Positions 9,619-21,900 of a stretch of 64,000 nucleotides of DNA are shown piece by piece. The position numbers and the translations under genes were made by a program. The DNA is from Alloascoidea africana (lineage: Eukaryota; Ascomycota; Alloascoideomycetes; Alloascoideales; Alloascoideaceae). The notes below the pieces were generated by a model. That model saw only the letters and a program-made list of their open reading frames with translations, was not told where the DNA came from and did not search any database. How positions within the stretch are numbered: the stretch's first letter is position 1; each line of letters opens with the position of its first letter. The DNA lies in contig JAKTTT010000025.1 in assembly GCA_030581615.1 (NCBI GenBank), positions 62,001 through 126,000 on the forward strand. Reading direction: 5' to 3'.

Positions 9619-11421
9619 ATGTCGTTCATGAGTTCGGGCGGAGCAGACTGCTCCACTTCCAGCAATCCGCTTGCACAGTTCACCAAACAGACTAACAGCG
9701 ATAAATCGCTTCAAAGACCTCAGTTTGACCCCGCATCGCAGCATCACCAGCGAATGATGAAAAGTGGCCAAGCCATGTCCCAGAATGACCAGCAGGCAAT
9801 GGACCAGTTTCTACAGCAGAGGCCTCAGAATACTTTCAATTTTGACAGAATGAGAGATGAGCTACACAGCATGCCGATGAACGTTCACCAGAGTGGCGGC
9901 CCTATGCAGTCCCTCCCAGATCACGGCGGAGGATGGGCTCAGGAGTTCAACCCCAACGCACTTAGTTCAGGTCCCACAATCTCTGCTCCCATTACAGCCG
10001 GACCTGCTCAAGTTTCTAGCTCTGAGTGGAGATCAGAGTTTTCACAGCCAAATGTTGCGAACCGACAGATGCCAGGGGTAGGGGCAACAGGGTATAATGC
10101 CATGCAAAACGGCGGTTTGGGGATGGGGTTTACGCCGAGGTTCGTTGGAAGAAGCTCTTACCAGCCAATGCTGGGTCAACAACAAACGCGAGCTTCTCCT
10201 CAGATAGTGGAATTGGATGCCAAAAACTGGGAAGAGCAATTTAAAAAAATCGAAGAGAGTGCGGTAGAAAAAGACCAAACTAGTGAGGCACCAGAACTAA
10301 AGGGGAAGGCAAAGGCTGAAGATGAGATCAACAATGAAGCCCAAAAAGAACCAGAGGCTGCTAACAAGGACTTTGAAACCATTTGGAAGGAAATCAATAG
10401 CACAGTCATGAACCAGGACTATTGGGAGGAAGATGGGCAGCCTTGGGAACGAGATTTCCAGCAGTATTCTACTAACCGGGCCAATTATGGGGATTACCAT
10501 TTTGAGGAGAACAATAGCTTCCTCGACCATCCAGATCCGTTCACAATAGGGGTGCAGTTGATGGAAGGGGGTGCCAAGTTGAGCGAAGCAGCGTTGGCGT
10601 TTGAAGCAGCAGTTCAAAAGAACCCTGAGCACGCAGAAGCTTGGGGAAGACTTGGTGCTGTGCAGACGCAAAACGAAAAGGAAGATGCCGGGATGAGAGC
10701 TCTGGAACGGTCGTTACAAATAGAGCCAAATAATCTACAGGTATTGATGAATCTCGCGGTCTCGTACATAAACGAAGGCTTTGAGAATTCTTGTTACGCA
10801 ACCTTGGAGAAATGGATTTCTTCAAAGTATCCTGGGCTGACTGACGAAGCAAGATCTCAGGAGCCCAACTTGGGGAACGAGAATATATTTCACCTACACA
10901 AAAGAGTTACTGAATTGTTTATCAGAGCTGCAAGACTTTCACCTAATGGAGCCAACATTGATGCAGACGTTCAGATCGGACTGGGAGTATTGTTTTACGG
11001 AAACGAGGAATATGAAAAGACAATAGACTGTTTTAAGGCTGCTCTTGACGTCAGACCAGATGATGCGCTTTTATGGAACAGACTTGGCGCTTCACTGGCA
11101 AACTCAAACCGAAGTGAAGAGGCTATAGATGCTTATTTCCAGGCATTAGCTCTTCGTCCGACATTTGTCCGTGCAAGATACAATCTTGGAGTTTCTTGTA
11201 TTAATATAGGTTGCTATAAAGAAGCTGTTGAGCATTTGCTAGGGGCGCTTTCCATGCATCAGGTTGAAGGGGCCTCGGACGAGTCAATTTCAGCAAATCA
11301 AAGCACCAATCTCTATGAAACTTTACGAAGGGCATTCTTTGCAATGAACAGACAGGATCTAGCACAAAAAGTTGGTGTTGGGATGAAAATTGATGATTTT
11401 AGAGATGAGTTTAATTTCTAA
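9619..11421 (+). CDS. PEX5: Pex5 peroxisomal targeting signal (PTS1) receptor
   Basis: Cycling receptor that binds C-terminal SKL-type signals in the cytosol and delivers cargo to the Pex13/Pex14 docking complex. 600 residues from the ATG at 9619 (MSFMSSGGADC). Cys11 is the conserved N-terminal cysteine that Pex4/Pex12 mono-ubiquitinate for receptor recycling. Four WxxxF-type Pex14-binding motifs are visible: WAQEF (106-110), WRSEF (137-141), WEEQF (204-208) and WERDF (276-280). The C-terminal half (about 310-590) consists of tetratricopeptide repeats, including DAGMRALERSLQIEPNN and DDALLWNRLGASLANSNR. The sequence resembles Pex5 of methylotrophic yeasts as I remember it. The longer open frame starting at 9322 depends on a TTG and overlaps PRP28, so it was not used. 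Confidence 0.96.
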   Translation: MSFMSSGGADCSTSSNPLAQFTKQTNSDKSLQRPQFDPASQHHQRMMKSGQAMSQNDQQAMDQFLQQRPQNTFNFDRMRDELHSMPMNVHQSGGPMQSLPDHGGGWAQEFNPNALSSGPTISAPITAGPAQVSSSEWRSEFSQPNVANRQMPGVGATGYNAMQNGGLGMGFTPRFVGRSSYQPMLGQQQTRASPQIVELDAKNWEEQFKKIEESAVEKDQTSEAPELKGKAKAEDEINNEAQKEPEAANKDFETIWKEINSTVMNQDYWEEDGQPWERDFQQYSTNRANYGDYHFEENNSFLDHPDPFTIGVQLMEGGAKLSEAALAFEAAVQKNPEHAEAWGRLGAVQTQNEKEDAGMRALERSLQIEPNNLQVLMNLAVSYINEGFENSCYATLEKWISSKYPGLTDEARSQEPNLGNENIFHLHKRVTELFIRAARLSPNGANIDADVQIGLGVLFYGNEEYEKTIDCFKAALDVRPDDALLWNRLGASLANSNRSEEAIDAYFQALALRPTFVRARYNLGVSCINIGCYKEAVEHLLGALSMHQVEGASDESISANQSTNLYETLRRAFFAMNRQDLAQKVGVGMKIDDFRDEFNF

Positions 11422-13844
11422 TCTCCATATACTACATGTTTTTTTTTCTTGTGGGCCTTCATCTATGTACTGATTTTACAATGACTTAAGCGTATAGAAT
11501 GAAAATTCAAAAACTTAGACCAACATCCCAAAGAACTTGAAATAACTAAACGGTAGAAACATAGAGCAAAGGTGCTTCACTGTGTATTCTGTCTACGACA
11601 GATACGCTCCAAGGCGTGTTAAAGAAAGCGTCAAGCGTTCATTTTCACCCTTAATAGAATGCTTTCCGTTAACGGCATCAAACCTTTACGAAGAGAAGCG
11701 GTGTATTGCTTGCTGACATTTTTTTTGACAATCGCCTTTGTGCATCCCTGGGAAATGATACCAGCTTTACTAACTTTGGAGGTCATTAATTTAGCCATAA
11801 CCAGTTATGCTATGCATTTGTGTTGCGTCAAAGCCTCAACCATCCTGTCAATACGCTCTCTGTGGATATTGGTTCACTATTGATGGAAGGCTTCATATGA
11901 GGCCCCACCCTGTGTTTTTTTGATCAGTGCTGATCAACTTTGAGATTTTTTTACGGGATTTCATTACTGCTGCTATTATTGTGGTTGTCGTTCCTGGCTT
12001 CCCATGAGATTAATATCTCAAGTGGGAAGAAGTAAGCTTTTAATGACATTATTTCATCGATGAGCCTTTTCATGTTATGAAGAGCTTCACTTCAAGGATA
12101 TCAACATTTCTCGGTTTAATTGCATCACTATATAATTTGAATAGAAGAATTATGAAATCTCTTATTCTGATTTCCTTCTTTCTATTGTTGGCGTTGTGGT
12201 TCCACTTTAGCAATAGACTCTTCTTCCATAACTGCATTCGGAGTTGCTATAATTACAGAATTGGTTAAGCGCTCCTGCCTTAGAAAGTGAATAAGCCGCA
12301 GCGACATAACGGAACTGATAGGCATTTTTTTCATGTCTAGCCTGTGACCTTTTTTGAGTGCACAGGCTACGGCGGCAAGTAGGAATGAGAAAGATGGAGA
12401 AAGGTGGGTTTGAAACAGACACTACCCGAATACAATCTGATGTCATAGAAACGACACAATAAATTGTGTATTCCCCCACAGGTCTCATCTACCAATGAAC
12501 AAGGAAGGATCATTAACGCCAGCCTTATTTGGTTCTGGACACCATCGATAATCTTTTGAACCAAAAGTTAATATAGATGTAGATCTGCATAATTTGAATT
12601 TCTATATGTATTAACGTCTTGGTATCCCCGAGTTCCCAAAGTCGAAGTAACCAAGTAACAAAGTGGAGGAGGAATAACAAGAGGAGTTCGAACTTGAAAA
12701 GAGCCAATAGCTACCCTTTGATCTCAAAGGTATCTGTATTTGGAGAGCGAGATTTCAACACTTTGCAAATTATTTGTAGGGAAGTAGTGGAAAGTGATAC
12801 GATCATTGGTTTCTGGATACATGGAAAAGCTCAGGGTGCTGATTTCTCCCTTCTAAAGGATAGAATCGGAAACCTGCGAAAAGTGGCAGAAGAGCGTGAC
12901 TTTGAACAGATCCTTCATTTAATTTTCTTCCAGAAGGAAAAACAACCCAGGAATAAGAGAACTAAATGGGATGTCAATCTAAGACATGCGCTAACAAGCC
13001 ATCCTTTCCATCAAATGCTGAGCAATTTTGTGTGTGTACTACAAAATAACCTTTTTTTTGTGATTCGGAGAAGAACGTGGAATTTTGGGCAAGGGGGAGG
13101 GAACCTCACCAGGTCGTTTCAAGAGGAGGCGAAAATGCCGTCATTGGCTTTCAACACGGGAGGAGCCAGTAGAGCCGAGGACAACAGATTTACATCCTAC
13201 GTTATCGTACGATGCTGAAGAAAGTGAACCCCTTAAAATATCCTGCAATGGAGTTGGAACTATTGTGGGAGTATCGATTCCACTACTTCAAATTGCTCGC
13301 TGAACGGGAGCTTGCAGTGTTGATTAATTATGAACCACTCGCAATATCCCTTAAGTACTGGGTCAGATCTCATGTCATGTGGTGCAACCTTAACAATGCA
13401 AGCGGTGAAGAGAGCTCTGAGATCCCGCCAGCGTGAAACGTGGAAGACTCCGAGCAGAGCGTGTTGAGCCGACTGGCATGTCCGGCAGAGGCCTCTGCGA
13501 CGAAATACCTAGGCTGGAACGAAAGCACAAGCAACCGCCAGCACAGGTATTTGAGAAGAGAGCGTGTAACTGAGACCTCATGAAACGCAGAGACCAGAGA
13601 TTGGAGATCTGGCTGAAAAGCAACCGGACATGAAAATAATAAATCCCAAATCAGTCCACTATTGCAACCCACCTTCGAAAATTATGAGAAAAGAAAGGGA
13701 ATAGATGATAATGGTGAATACAAATTATCACCAGTTGAATTCTCTCCTTTAAAAGCCAGATCTTTCCCTGTACATTATGGATCGTCTTTTCTCCCGACTC
13801 CTCGTCGTCGTCATATTCCCTTTTACTATTCCCATCTTCAAGAG
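11422..13844. other. 2.4 kb gene-free stretch upstream of the kinase
   Basis: No convincing gene. The longest open frame (12619-13218) begins at TTG, has no ATG until 13015, and its translation shows no family I recognise. The interval is best read as PEX5 3' UTR plus a long upstream regulatory region and leader of the Sks1-type kinase. Long promoters are typical of nutrient- and morphology-regulated yeast genes. Confidence 0.45.
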
Positions 13845-15368
13845 ATGCTCGTCGGTTACACGTTAAGCAATACATTTCTCATCACGAAAAAGATAGGTTC
13901 AGGTGCCTATGGTACTGTCTATGAGGCAGTGAATACCCAAACTGGTGAAAGGTATGCTATCAAGGTCTTATCCAGACATGGCACACAGCAACAGCCTAAA
14001 GCAGCCTGCGAAGACCACTTCCCACAAATTAATGATTACTCGACCTATAAAAATATAAACGCTCAGTCGGTTCTGCTTTCATCTCTGTTGAACTGCTCTT
14101 GTCCATGTCCTCTGATTAGAGAAATGTCTTTACACCTACGTGTACATACCCATCCCAACATTGTATCGATACATGCTGTGCTGGTAAGCAACGACTGGAT
14201 ATTTATAATAATGGACTGTTACCCAGATGGCGATTTATTCTATCAAATAACAGAAACATCTGCCTTCAAAACGAATCCACAGTTAATAAAATCTGTGTTT
14301 GCACAGCTGGTAGATGCAATAGGTTACTGTCATGCAAACGGTGTCTTCCATTGTGATTTAAAGCCCGAAAATGTACTCGTTTCAGAAAACGGTTCTAAAG
14401 TCATAATAATAGACTTTGGGCTTGCGATTAGTGATCCACTGATATCTTCAAACGTTTGTTGTGGATCTTCATACTACATGGCGCCAGAGAGAATGTGCAA
14501 AACGCAAAGCAAAAGACAGCAGGCCGAAAATACGAATGTGAAGAATAACATGTATACCATGAGTTATGGATTAGGGGATTCACTACTATTTCCTACTTCT
14601 GCCGGTGATGTGTGGTCCTTGGCAGTCATTCTCATAAATTTGGTATGCTCCAGAAACCCGTGGATGAAGGCTAGCGTAGTGGCTGATGAAACCTACAGAG
14701 CATATCTAAAAGATAATGCGGTTCTACAAAAAATATTACCAATCTCACGAAAACTCAGAAGTATATTGGATTTGGCGTTCATAAGAGACCCAAACAAGCG
14801 TATAACCCTATTTGAGTTTCGCAGGCTGGTGATGGAATGTGATTCATTCACTACAGATGGGCCACTCTCCGTATGTGAGCCATTTGAACATGTGGATCTT
14901 TACGACAGGTGTTTCTTGCCTTTGCAAGAAAGCGATGATGAGGCCGAGTTTTATAATACATCTTATGATGAGGATAGTGAATGTGCGATCATTTCCGATA
15001 CAAGCACCGGAAACACTTCTCAATGCATTTCAGATGAATTTGAAAAGTCAATGGAGGAGAACATTATATCTCCTCTTCATTCACACACCGAAGACGGGAA
15101 ATCCCAGCAGTTGCACCAGGATAACCTATATACTGATATCCAACTTCCACCTTTCTCATACTTTTCTCCACAGCAAGTAGCGCCCCCCACATATGTCAAC
15201 AAGCACCTTGTCCCTGGTTTCGAAAAGGAAGCATACTATCAGGCAACGTCTGACTATCAAGCGTTGTATTCCTCAAAGAGCAAAAATGAGCCACAAGATT
15301 ATTATCCACGCTGTGGAATGAGCTTTGGATATAGTAGTAACTATCGGATTTCCGCATTTCAAGTCTAA
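13845..15368 (+). CDS. Sks1/Vhs1/Ran1-type serine/threonine protein kinase
   Basis: 507-residue kinase. The Gly-rich loop is IGSGAYGTVYEA (about 17-28), the catalytic Lys is K40 (YAIKV), the catalytic loop is HCDLKPEN with D171, DFG is at 190-192 and the APE motif is in YYMAPERM. A cysteine-containing insert of about 50 residues follows the VAIK lysine, before the C-helix, and an acidic Ser-rich tail of about 190 residues follows the catalytic domain. The HCD(L/I)KPEN loop and overall design fit the fungal Ran1/Pat1-Sks1-Vhs1 group, linked to glucose adaptation, pseudohyphal growth and the meiotic switch. I infer the group but not the orthologue. The frame is open upstream of 13845, but only through a TTG at 13662. 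Confidence 0.8.
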   Translation: MLVGYTLSNTFLITKKIGSGAYGTVYEAVNTQTGERYAIKVLSRHGTQQQPKAACEDHFPQINDYSTYKNINAQSVLLSSLLNCSCPCPLIREMSLHLRVHTHPNIVSIHAVLVSNDWIFIIMDCYPDGDLFYQITETSAFKTNPQLIKSVFAQLVDAIGYCHANGVFHCDLKPENVLVSENGSKVIIIDFGLAISDPLISSNVCCGSSYYMAPERMCKTQSKRQQAENTNVKNNMYTMSYGLGDSLLFPTSAGDVWSLAVILINLVCSRNPWMKASVVADETYRAYLKDNAVLQKILPISRKLRSILDLAFIRDPNKRITLFEFRRLVMECDSFTTDGPLSVCEPFEHVDLYDRCFLPLQESDDEAEFYNTSYDEDSECAIISDTSTGNTSQCISDEFEKSMEENIISPLHSHTEDGKSQQLHQDNLYTDIQLPPFSYFSPQQVAPPTYVNKHLVPGFEKEAYYQATSDYQALYSSKSKNEPQDYYPRCGMSFGYSSNYRISAFQV

Positions 15369-16044
15369 CATCTCATACGTTTGGTCTTTTTTTAATGAAA
15401 TTTGAAAGTTGTTTGCAATCAAGCAACCAATCAACCATTTCTGAATTGTTGTCATGCAGCCTAGGATATCCTCTGTACAAAGATTTATGACAAGCACAAT
15501 TTCTGCTCATTCTGCATTTTAATGACATAGTTTTCCTATTTATTGGCTTTTCTTTGATAGTTTGATTTCCTTCCCTGGTGCAATTGGAATGATTCTACCT
15601 GCTGTTACTCATGCCCTTTTGATTTTTTGGTTGGGGCGTTTAATATAGAGCAGACGGTTTTTTGTGTTCATTCTCGTCATTATTTATTGCTAGTATTTTC
15701 TTTTTGTTTTACATTGGTTCTTTTCGGTCTTGTTAATACAATTGCTTAGCTTAGCATATTTATTTGGAACTGATAGCGCAGAGATAACCTGGTTTGAAGC
15801 CATCAATATACTAGTTCCTCATCAATCGAGATGACAGTTGGCCTCCTAGTTTTGGGCAGCGTTCTTATGCAGGGATCACTTTGTACATAGAGACATTGTT
15901 GCGGTAACTAAGCTCTGAATGACGTCCATCTTCACTCGGAAAAGGACATGCAATTATTCCTAGCCAATTAGCACTCCTTTATTAAAGCATTTATCTATAG
16001 ACAATATTCTATTCAATCTAAAAGATGTGGAGTGAAGGTATTGC
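15369..16044. other. intergenic, convergent 3' ends
   Basis: T-rich spacer between the kinase stop and the end of the minus-strand thioredoxin-fold gene. No ORF or RNA gene was recognised. Confidence 0.5.
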
Positions 16045-16662
16045 TTATAGCTTTGACAAAGCATCCAGCCAGACTTCTTTTCCTGAGCTGCTCTCAATTG
16101 CAGGATTGTGAATGCCGTTAAAAGCAACCGAAGGAGTAACATGAACTCCATTCTGTCTTGCGTATCGAATAAATAGTTTTAAATCAGCAGTGACTTTGTT
16201 TCCGGCGTTTGTTGGCTTTTCGCCTTCTCCAGTGGTTGTAATCTTAACTCTTTCCAAAAGATCATCTTTTGAAATCTCCGAAATCTCAGTAGAGATCAAT
16301 GTTGCCAGTTTTTCATAAAGTTGAGCAATTGTTAAATGATAAGTAACAGAATCAAAGTACTCCTCCTGGTGCTTGAAAAGAACTCTTGCTACGTCCCAGA
16401 ACTTTGAGGGCGCAATTTGTTCGGCCGCAAGAGAGATTTCGTGCTGCAATGTGGAAACAGCATGCCATGGCTGTGGGACATTGCGGAACACAAAAGTGAC
16501 ATTTGGGTACTTTTCAAGAACGCTGGGGATAATCTCTTCATCCAATTTAAAGAATATCTTGGCGCTATAAGGACAATTGAAGTCGAGATAGAGGTCGACA
16601 AAGTTGGGATTGAGTTCCTTTGAGCCGAGCTTATGGCCTGAAAATCTGGGTGCGAGACTCAT
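16045..16662 (-). CDS. DsbA-like thioredoxin-fold protein
   Basis: 205-residue cytosolic-looking protein of the fungal DSBA-like thioredoxin family. The N-terminal strand-turn FVDLYLDFNCPYSAKIFFKL places a CPYS motif where oxidoreductases have CxxC. The cis-Pro-type loop appears as GVHVTPSVAFNGI near the C-terminus. The second active-site Cys is replaced by Ser, so a monothiol or glutathione-dependent activity is more likely than dithiol exchange. No signal peptide is visible. The ORF can be read from a TTG at 16677, but the ATG at 16662 (MSLAPRF) is preferred. The substrate is unknown. It is convergent with the kinase, and 2.2 kb of gene-free DNA lies upstream. Confidence 0.75.
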   Translation of the reverse strand: MSLAPRFSGHKLGSKELNPNFVDLYLDFNCPYSAKIFFKLDEEIIPSVLEKYPNVTFVFRNVPQPWHAVSTLQHEISLAAEQIAPSKFWDVARVLFKHQEEYFDSVTYHLTIAQLYEKLATLISTEISEISKDDLLERVKITTTGEGEKPTNAGNKVTADLKLFIRYARQNGVHVTPSVAFNGIHNPAIESSSGKEVWLDALSKL

Positions 16663-18907
16663 GGTTGAAGATGACAATAGACGATTCTCAAGGAAAGAAG
16701 GGAATGATGGAGCCTTTTATACTCCGTCCAAGAAGTGGACCTTAGGTGATTGGAAACCACGATGGTGTAACGATAACATCCCTTCACCCGATCTAGAATT
16801 CCAATTGCGGACTTAGCGGATACGAGCAGAGCTTCGATCTGGCTGGACCTGGCTGACTTGCAAAGCAGGCACTCAACCGAAGAGATTCGAGGCGTGCGCC
16901 CCTGAATTTAGATTGCCAGACAAGTCTCAGTAAAGACTGAAGGTCATCGCGTAGTTTAGTAATGCTAGGACACTTGAGCTTTCGGAATATCCCATTGTTA
17001 ACTTTCAGGAACTAAATCCTTGTCCATCTATACTCGTAATCTGAGCTGCTCTGTTTGCCCGTGGTGCTTAAGTTTTGTAGTTATTATCTTTCATCGAAGG
17101 ATAATTGATGACTCCATGGAGGAGATGCAAGATTACTGTCTTAACACCAATGACTAAGTGCATTAATTCGACAATAGTGATTCTTTCAACGAAGAAGAGT
17201 AGCAGGCCATAGCTATCTTGATCAATGAGAACATGACAGAATGGAGAAGACAAGCATGAACTTCACGAGTCAATGTAACTGAAGTCCAAAGGCTAGGCAT
17301 TATTAAGAACTTTTCTGCTCTGTGGATATGCCGCTCTTAAGAATGAATATGCTGAGGAAAAATCCGTACTTAGGATGTTAAGATGTTTTTTTTCTATGGA
17401 CTGAAAGAATGCAAATCCCATTCGAAGTGCTGTGCGTCATCTAACTCCATACAGTTTGCATCAAGTGCAACTTGAAGCTTTCGCAAACAAAAAAGACATT
17501 TTTTCTCTTTGCTAAGGATCTACTAAATGCTTCATAACGAGAAAGATCTTTTCTAAGACAATGGAACTTGAAAAGTCATAGAATTGGTCGTATCTTGTTT
17601 ACTAGAAAATGCAGAATTCACCGAGTAGCTTTGCTTGAATAGCTAGAGCTACAGGGATAGGTCTGCCCATATCCTTGAACTAGAGTCTCAGTAGTTAGTC
17701 TTCTCCAAATACAAAGGTGTACCATTTGTTTTTACTCACTATTTGCTCAAAGAGTCCTTTGATTGAGAAGCATGCGCTTTTGCATACAAACTGTGGGATA
17801 TTCCGCAGTTGAACGAAAGACCTACTCGCTATACCTTCTAACAAAAAAGGTGGTGTAACGCAAGGTACTAGGTTGTTCATGTCAAGTTTTTCTACAGTAA
17901 GCATTCCTTTTACCAAAATGCAGATTTCCTTTTATTGATCGCCTTTTGCAGTACGAGATTTACGATCGTTATACGATGTCTGTCTTTCAAAGCAAGTGTT
18001 TGCGGGAATAGAACAATATAGAGCACATTCTTCACATTCATTGTGCTCTCCATTAAGAGGTCGCGTGAACTAATTGCTGAAACTTTCTGAATGCAATACA
18101 GCGCTAAATAAACGTTTTTCATACACTAGAGATGCCGTTTCATCACGTAATAGTATTAGGCGTTCACAGTTGATCATCGCTTTCAGAGTCAAAACTCATT
18201 AATAGATTAATGTGCTTTCAACATTCGTAAAAGAAGGCCTTCCTTATCAAATATCATATAGTTGTTCAGTTTTAGTTTACGAGATCTAACCAAGCCATTT
18301 TTCAAAATCGTTATACTCGAAATAGGTTGAAAAGACGTCGATTATATAGGCAGATTAATACAGTATGGACTAGACTTTTCATGCTTCCGCTATAACAGCC
18401 AGACGCAACAACCTTTTTACTCAAAGCACAACTTTAGATTCTGGTTTCCCTTTGTTAGCCATTATCCTCCCAGCTCAACGATTATAGGAAGGTTTTATGA
18501 CGATAATCCCATTTTGCTGGCGTTAGATGCATTTGCCTTTCTCAGTGTATATCGCGCATGGGTTCTCCTCTGGACAGAAATTGAAACATAATGGATTTTC
18601 CAATCTCCTCCAGAATATTTACCCGAAAACCGAAAGCGGAACATATTTTTAGCAATTTTCTCAACCTACAGATAGTATACAGTGCAGCAACTACGAAGCA
18701 TCTTTGGCAATGTTAAGTGTATGTTTCTTTATCACTTGGATCGTCTCGTCATTGGAGTCCCTTCACCACTTTCCATTGTTGTTAGACAAATGTTGCTGGT
18801 GCCATCTTCAAGTGTCCAAGAGGATTATTTAAATAGATCTCAATTCTCGATATGGTGTAAATATCATCAACTATTTTTATACCAAAACTCGCAGAGTCTT
18901 AGACAGA
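16663..18907. promoter_or_regulatory. 2.2 kb gene-free region upstream of the adhesin
   Basis: Only short, non-homologous ORFs (74 residues or fewer within the gap) occur. It must hold the promoter of the thioredoxin-fold gene at its left end and the adhesin promoter at its right. A TATA-like TATTTAAATA lies at about 18826-18835, roughly 75 bases before the adhesin ATG. Unusually long upstream regions are a known feature of flocculin genes, where regulatory ncRNAs can occur. Confidence 0.5.
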
Positions 18908-21900
18908 ATGAGATTAAAGCCACTTTCTGTTCTTTGGCTCTTCGCAGCCACTCTTTTTTCCTTCGCTTCGGCATATGAGACGGTCGATATTTGCGATACT
19001 CATGATTTTGGTAATAAAGTTGGAACAGACTGCCCAGTTGGCACTATCACCCTGGTGGACTTGAAAAAGTTGGACGACGGCACCTATAATGTCACCGTTC
19101 GTGTTTACATGCCCGACCATGCTCCTCTTACAAACGAAGATGCTTGGGAAATAAAATTTACGTCCCCGAAAAATTACATTATATATTCTCACAACATTCA
19201 TGGAGACTACGACTTGACGCTCGACTATTTCGACTTTGTTTATACTCTCAATCTCGACTCTGGAACATTCAATTATCCCCCAAACTTTCCTGGTGTAATC
19301 TGCATATCGCAGGTAGCTATTCAGTATGATTTCATAGGTGGACCAAGCTGCGATTGGAGAACTGGATGTGATAGCGGTGGAGCCGATGCACCTACCATTT
19401 GCTGGAAAGACGGTGGTAAGAGTTCTTCTAAATCATCATCTTCAAGGACTTCATCTGCATCAAAGAGCTCATCCAAAAGCTCATCCAAGATGTCATCTTC
19501 CGCATCTTCCAAGATATCTTCTTCCGCGTCTTCGAAGATTTCATCTTCCGCGTCTTCGAAGATTTCATCTTCCGCGTCTTCGAAGATTTCATCTTCCGCG
19601 TCTTCAAAGATATCATCTTCTGCATCTTCGAAGGCTTCATCTTCTGCATCTTCGAAGGCTTCCTCTTCCGCGTCTTCGAAGGCTTCCTCTTCTGCATCTT
19701 CAAAGATATCTTCTTCTGCATCTTCGAAGGCTTCATCTTCTGCATCTTCGAAGGCTTCATCTTCTGCATCTTCGAAGGCTTCCTCTTCCGCGTCTTCAAA
19801 GATATCTTCAAAGAGTTCTTCTAAAGCTTCATCTTCAAAGGCATCTTCTTCATTGGGGAGTTCATCCAAAATCTCTTCGTCTGCATCTTCGCAGATATCA
19901 TCAAAGAGTTCCTCTAAGGCTTCATCTGCGTCTTCAAAGGTGTCTTCTAAGAGTTCATCCAAGGGTTCATCGTCTGCATCTTCGCAGATTTCTTCAAAGA
20001 GTTCTTCAAAATCCTCATCTCAGGGCTCGTCATCTTCGAAGGCTTCTTCCGCCATAAGCTCTTCAGCCCCTCCATCTTCGAAATCTTCCTCTAAGGCAAC
20101 TTCATCCTCATCCAATGTTTCTTCAAAAAGCTCTTCTGTATCTTCCAAATCATCATCTCAAGCTTCTTCTTCCAAGGATTCCTCTAGCAGTTCTTCAAAG
20201 TCGTCGTCTCAAGGCTCATCATCGGTGAAATCTTCAGAATCTTCCAAGCCCTCTTCGAAAAGCTCATCAGCCTCTCCATCTTCGAAATCTTCATCTTCCA
20301 AAGAATCCCCCTCTATAAGCTCTTCGGCCTCTTCATCTAAGGCAACCTCGTCCTTATCGACAACTTCATCGGCAAAAGTCTCTTCTAAGAGTTCTTCGAA
20401 ATCGTCATCTCAAGATTCGTCATCGACGATATCTTCGAAATCTTCAAAGCTCTCATCTAAGAGCTCGCCCGTTCCTTCTTCTCAGTCATCATCTATAATC
20501 TCCTCTAGTCCAGTGTCTTCTGAATCAAAGACTTCTTCAGAAAGCTTATCCAATTTGTCTTCTTCCGGATCCTCGTCCAAGATCACATCATCTCAAGCTT
20601 CTTCAGGATTTTCGAAATCTTCACAGGTGACATCTTCCAAATCTTCATCTCAAGGATCTTCTATTGATTCTTCTTCTTCGCCTCTCTCTTCTAAAAGTTC
20701 AATCCAACCATCTCCACTCTCTTCTAAAGATACATCAACTTCCTCTGGGTTAATATCGTCATCCTCTCAAGCGTCTTCAAAGAGATTCTCAGAACCTACT
20801 TCATCAAATTCCAAGACCTCGTCTGATGAATCAAAGACTTCCTCGGGCACCATTTCCTCTACGAGTATTTCTTCTGATTCTTCATCTGGCAGGGCATCCT
20901 CCAATTCCCCAACTACCTCACCAAGTTCCGAGCAATCTTCAAATTCTCAAACGTCTTCCGAAGACTCCTCTTCAGTGTCTTCACGCTCTAGCGGCTCCTC
21001 AGAAGAATCTTCTACTTCTACCGACAGCTCTAGCTCTTTACCGGAAAGCTCCACCAATCCTTCACCCTCATCCAGTCAGACATCTTCCTATTTTGAGCTA
21101 ACAACGTCTTCATCAGAAAAGAGCCACCATGATTCTACCTCTTCCAACCCATCAAGCGAGGAATCCTCAACTAGTGTCTCTTCTACTTCTTCTGATAGAA
21201 ATGAGGATTCAACAAGCAATTCTGAGCCAACCTCTTCTTCAGAAGTGCCAACCGAATCAGAATCCACCGAAAGTGAAACTTCGGGCTCTTCGACCATTCC
21301 CACCTCTTCTGATGATGAAGGAAGTACCAAAACAAGCCCGGAACCTACCGAAACCGATATTGACACCGAAAGTGAAACTTCGGGCTCTTCGACCATTCCC
21401 ACCTCTTCTGATGATGAAGGAAGTACCAAAACAAGCCCGGAACCTACCGAAACCGATATTGACACCGAAAGTGAAACTTCGGGCTCTTCGACCATTCCCA
21501 CCTCTTCTGATGATGAAGGAAGTACCAAAACAAGCCCGGAACCTACCGAAACCGATATTGACACCGAAAGTGAAACTTCGGGCTCTTCGACCATTCCCAC
21601 CTCTTCTGATGATGAAGGAAGTACCAAAACAAGCCCGGAACCTACCGAAACCGATATTGACACCGAAAGCAATACTTCAGAAACTGATTCCACCACTCCT
21701 ACTTCTACCGAACCTGAGGAAACTACGGATCGAGGTATCAAGCCGACACCCAGTCCAACTTCTACCGAAGGGGACGAAAACACTACTGAAAAACCCGAGG
21801 ACTCAACTGAGTCACCAACAGGCACAGAAGAACCTACTAATACATCAAACCAGGAATCTGAGACAAAAACAGAGAGTACTGCTACAGACTCTGAAGAACC

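Noticed and set aside
12619-13218. 199-codon open frame upstream of the kinase
   Set aside because: Starts with TTG, has no ATG for its first 130 codons, and shows no family resemblance or splice continuation.
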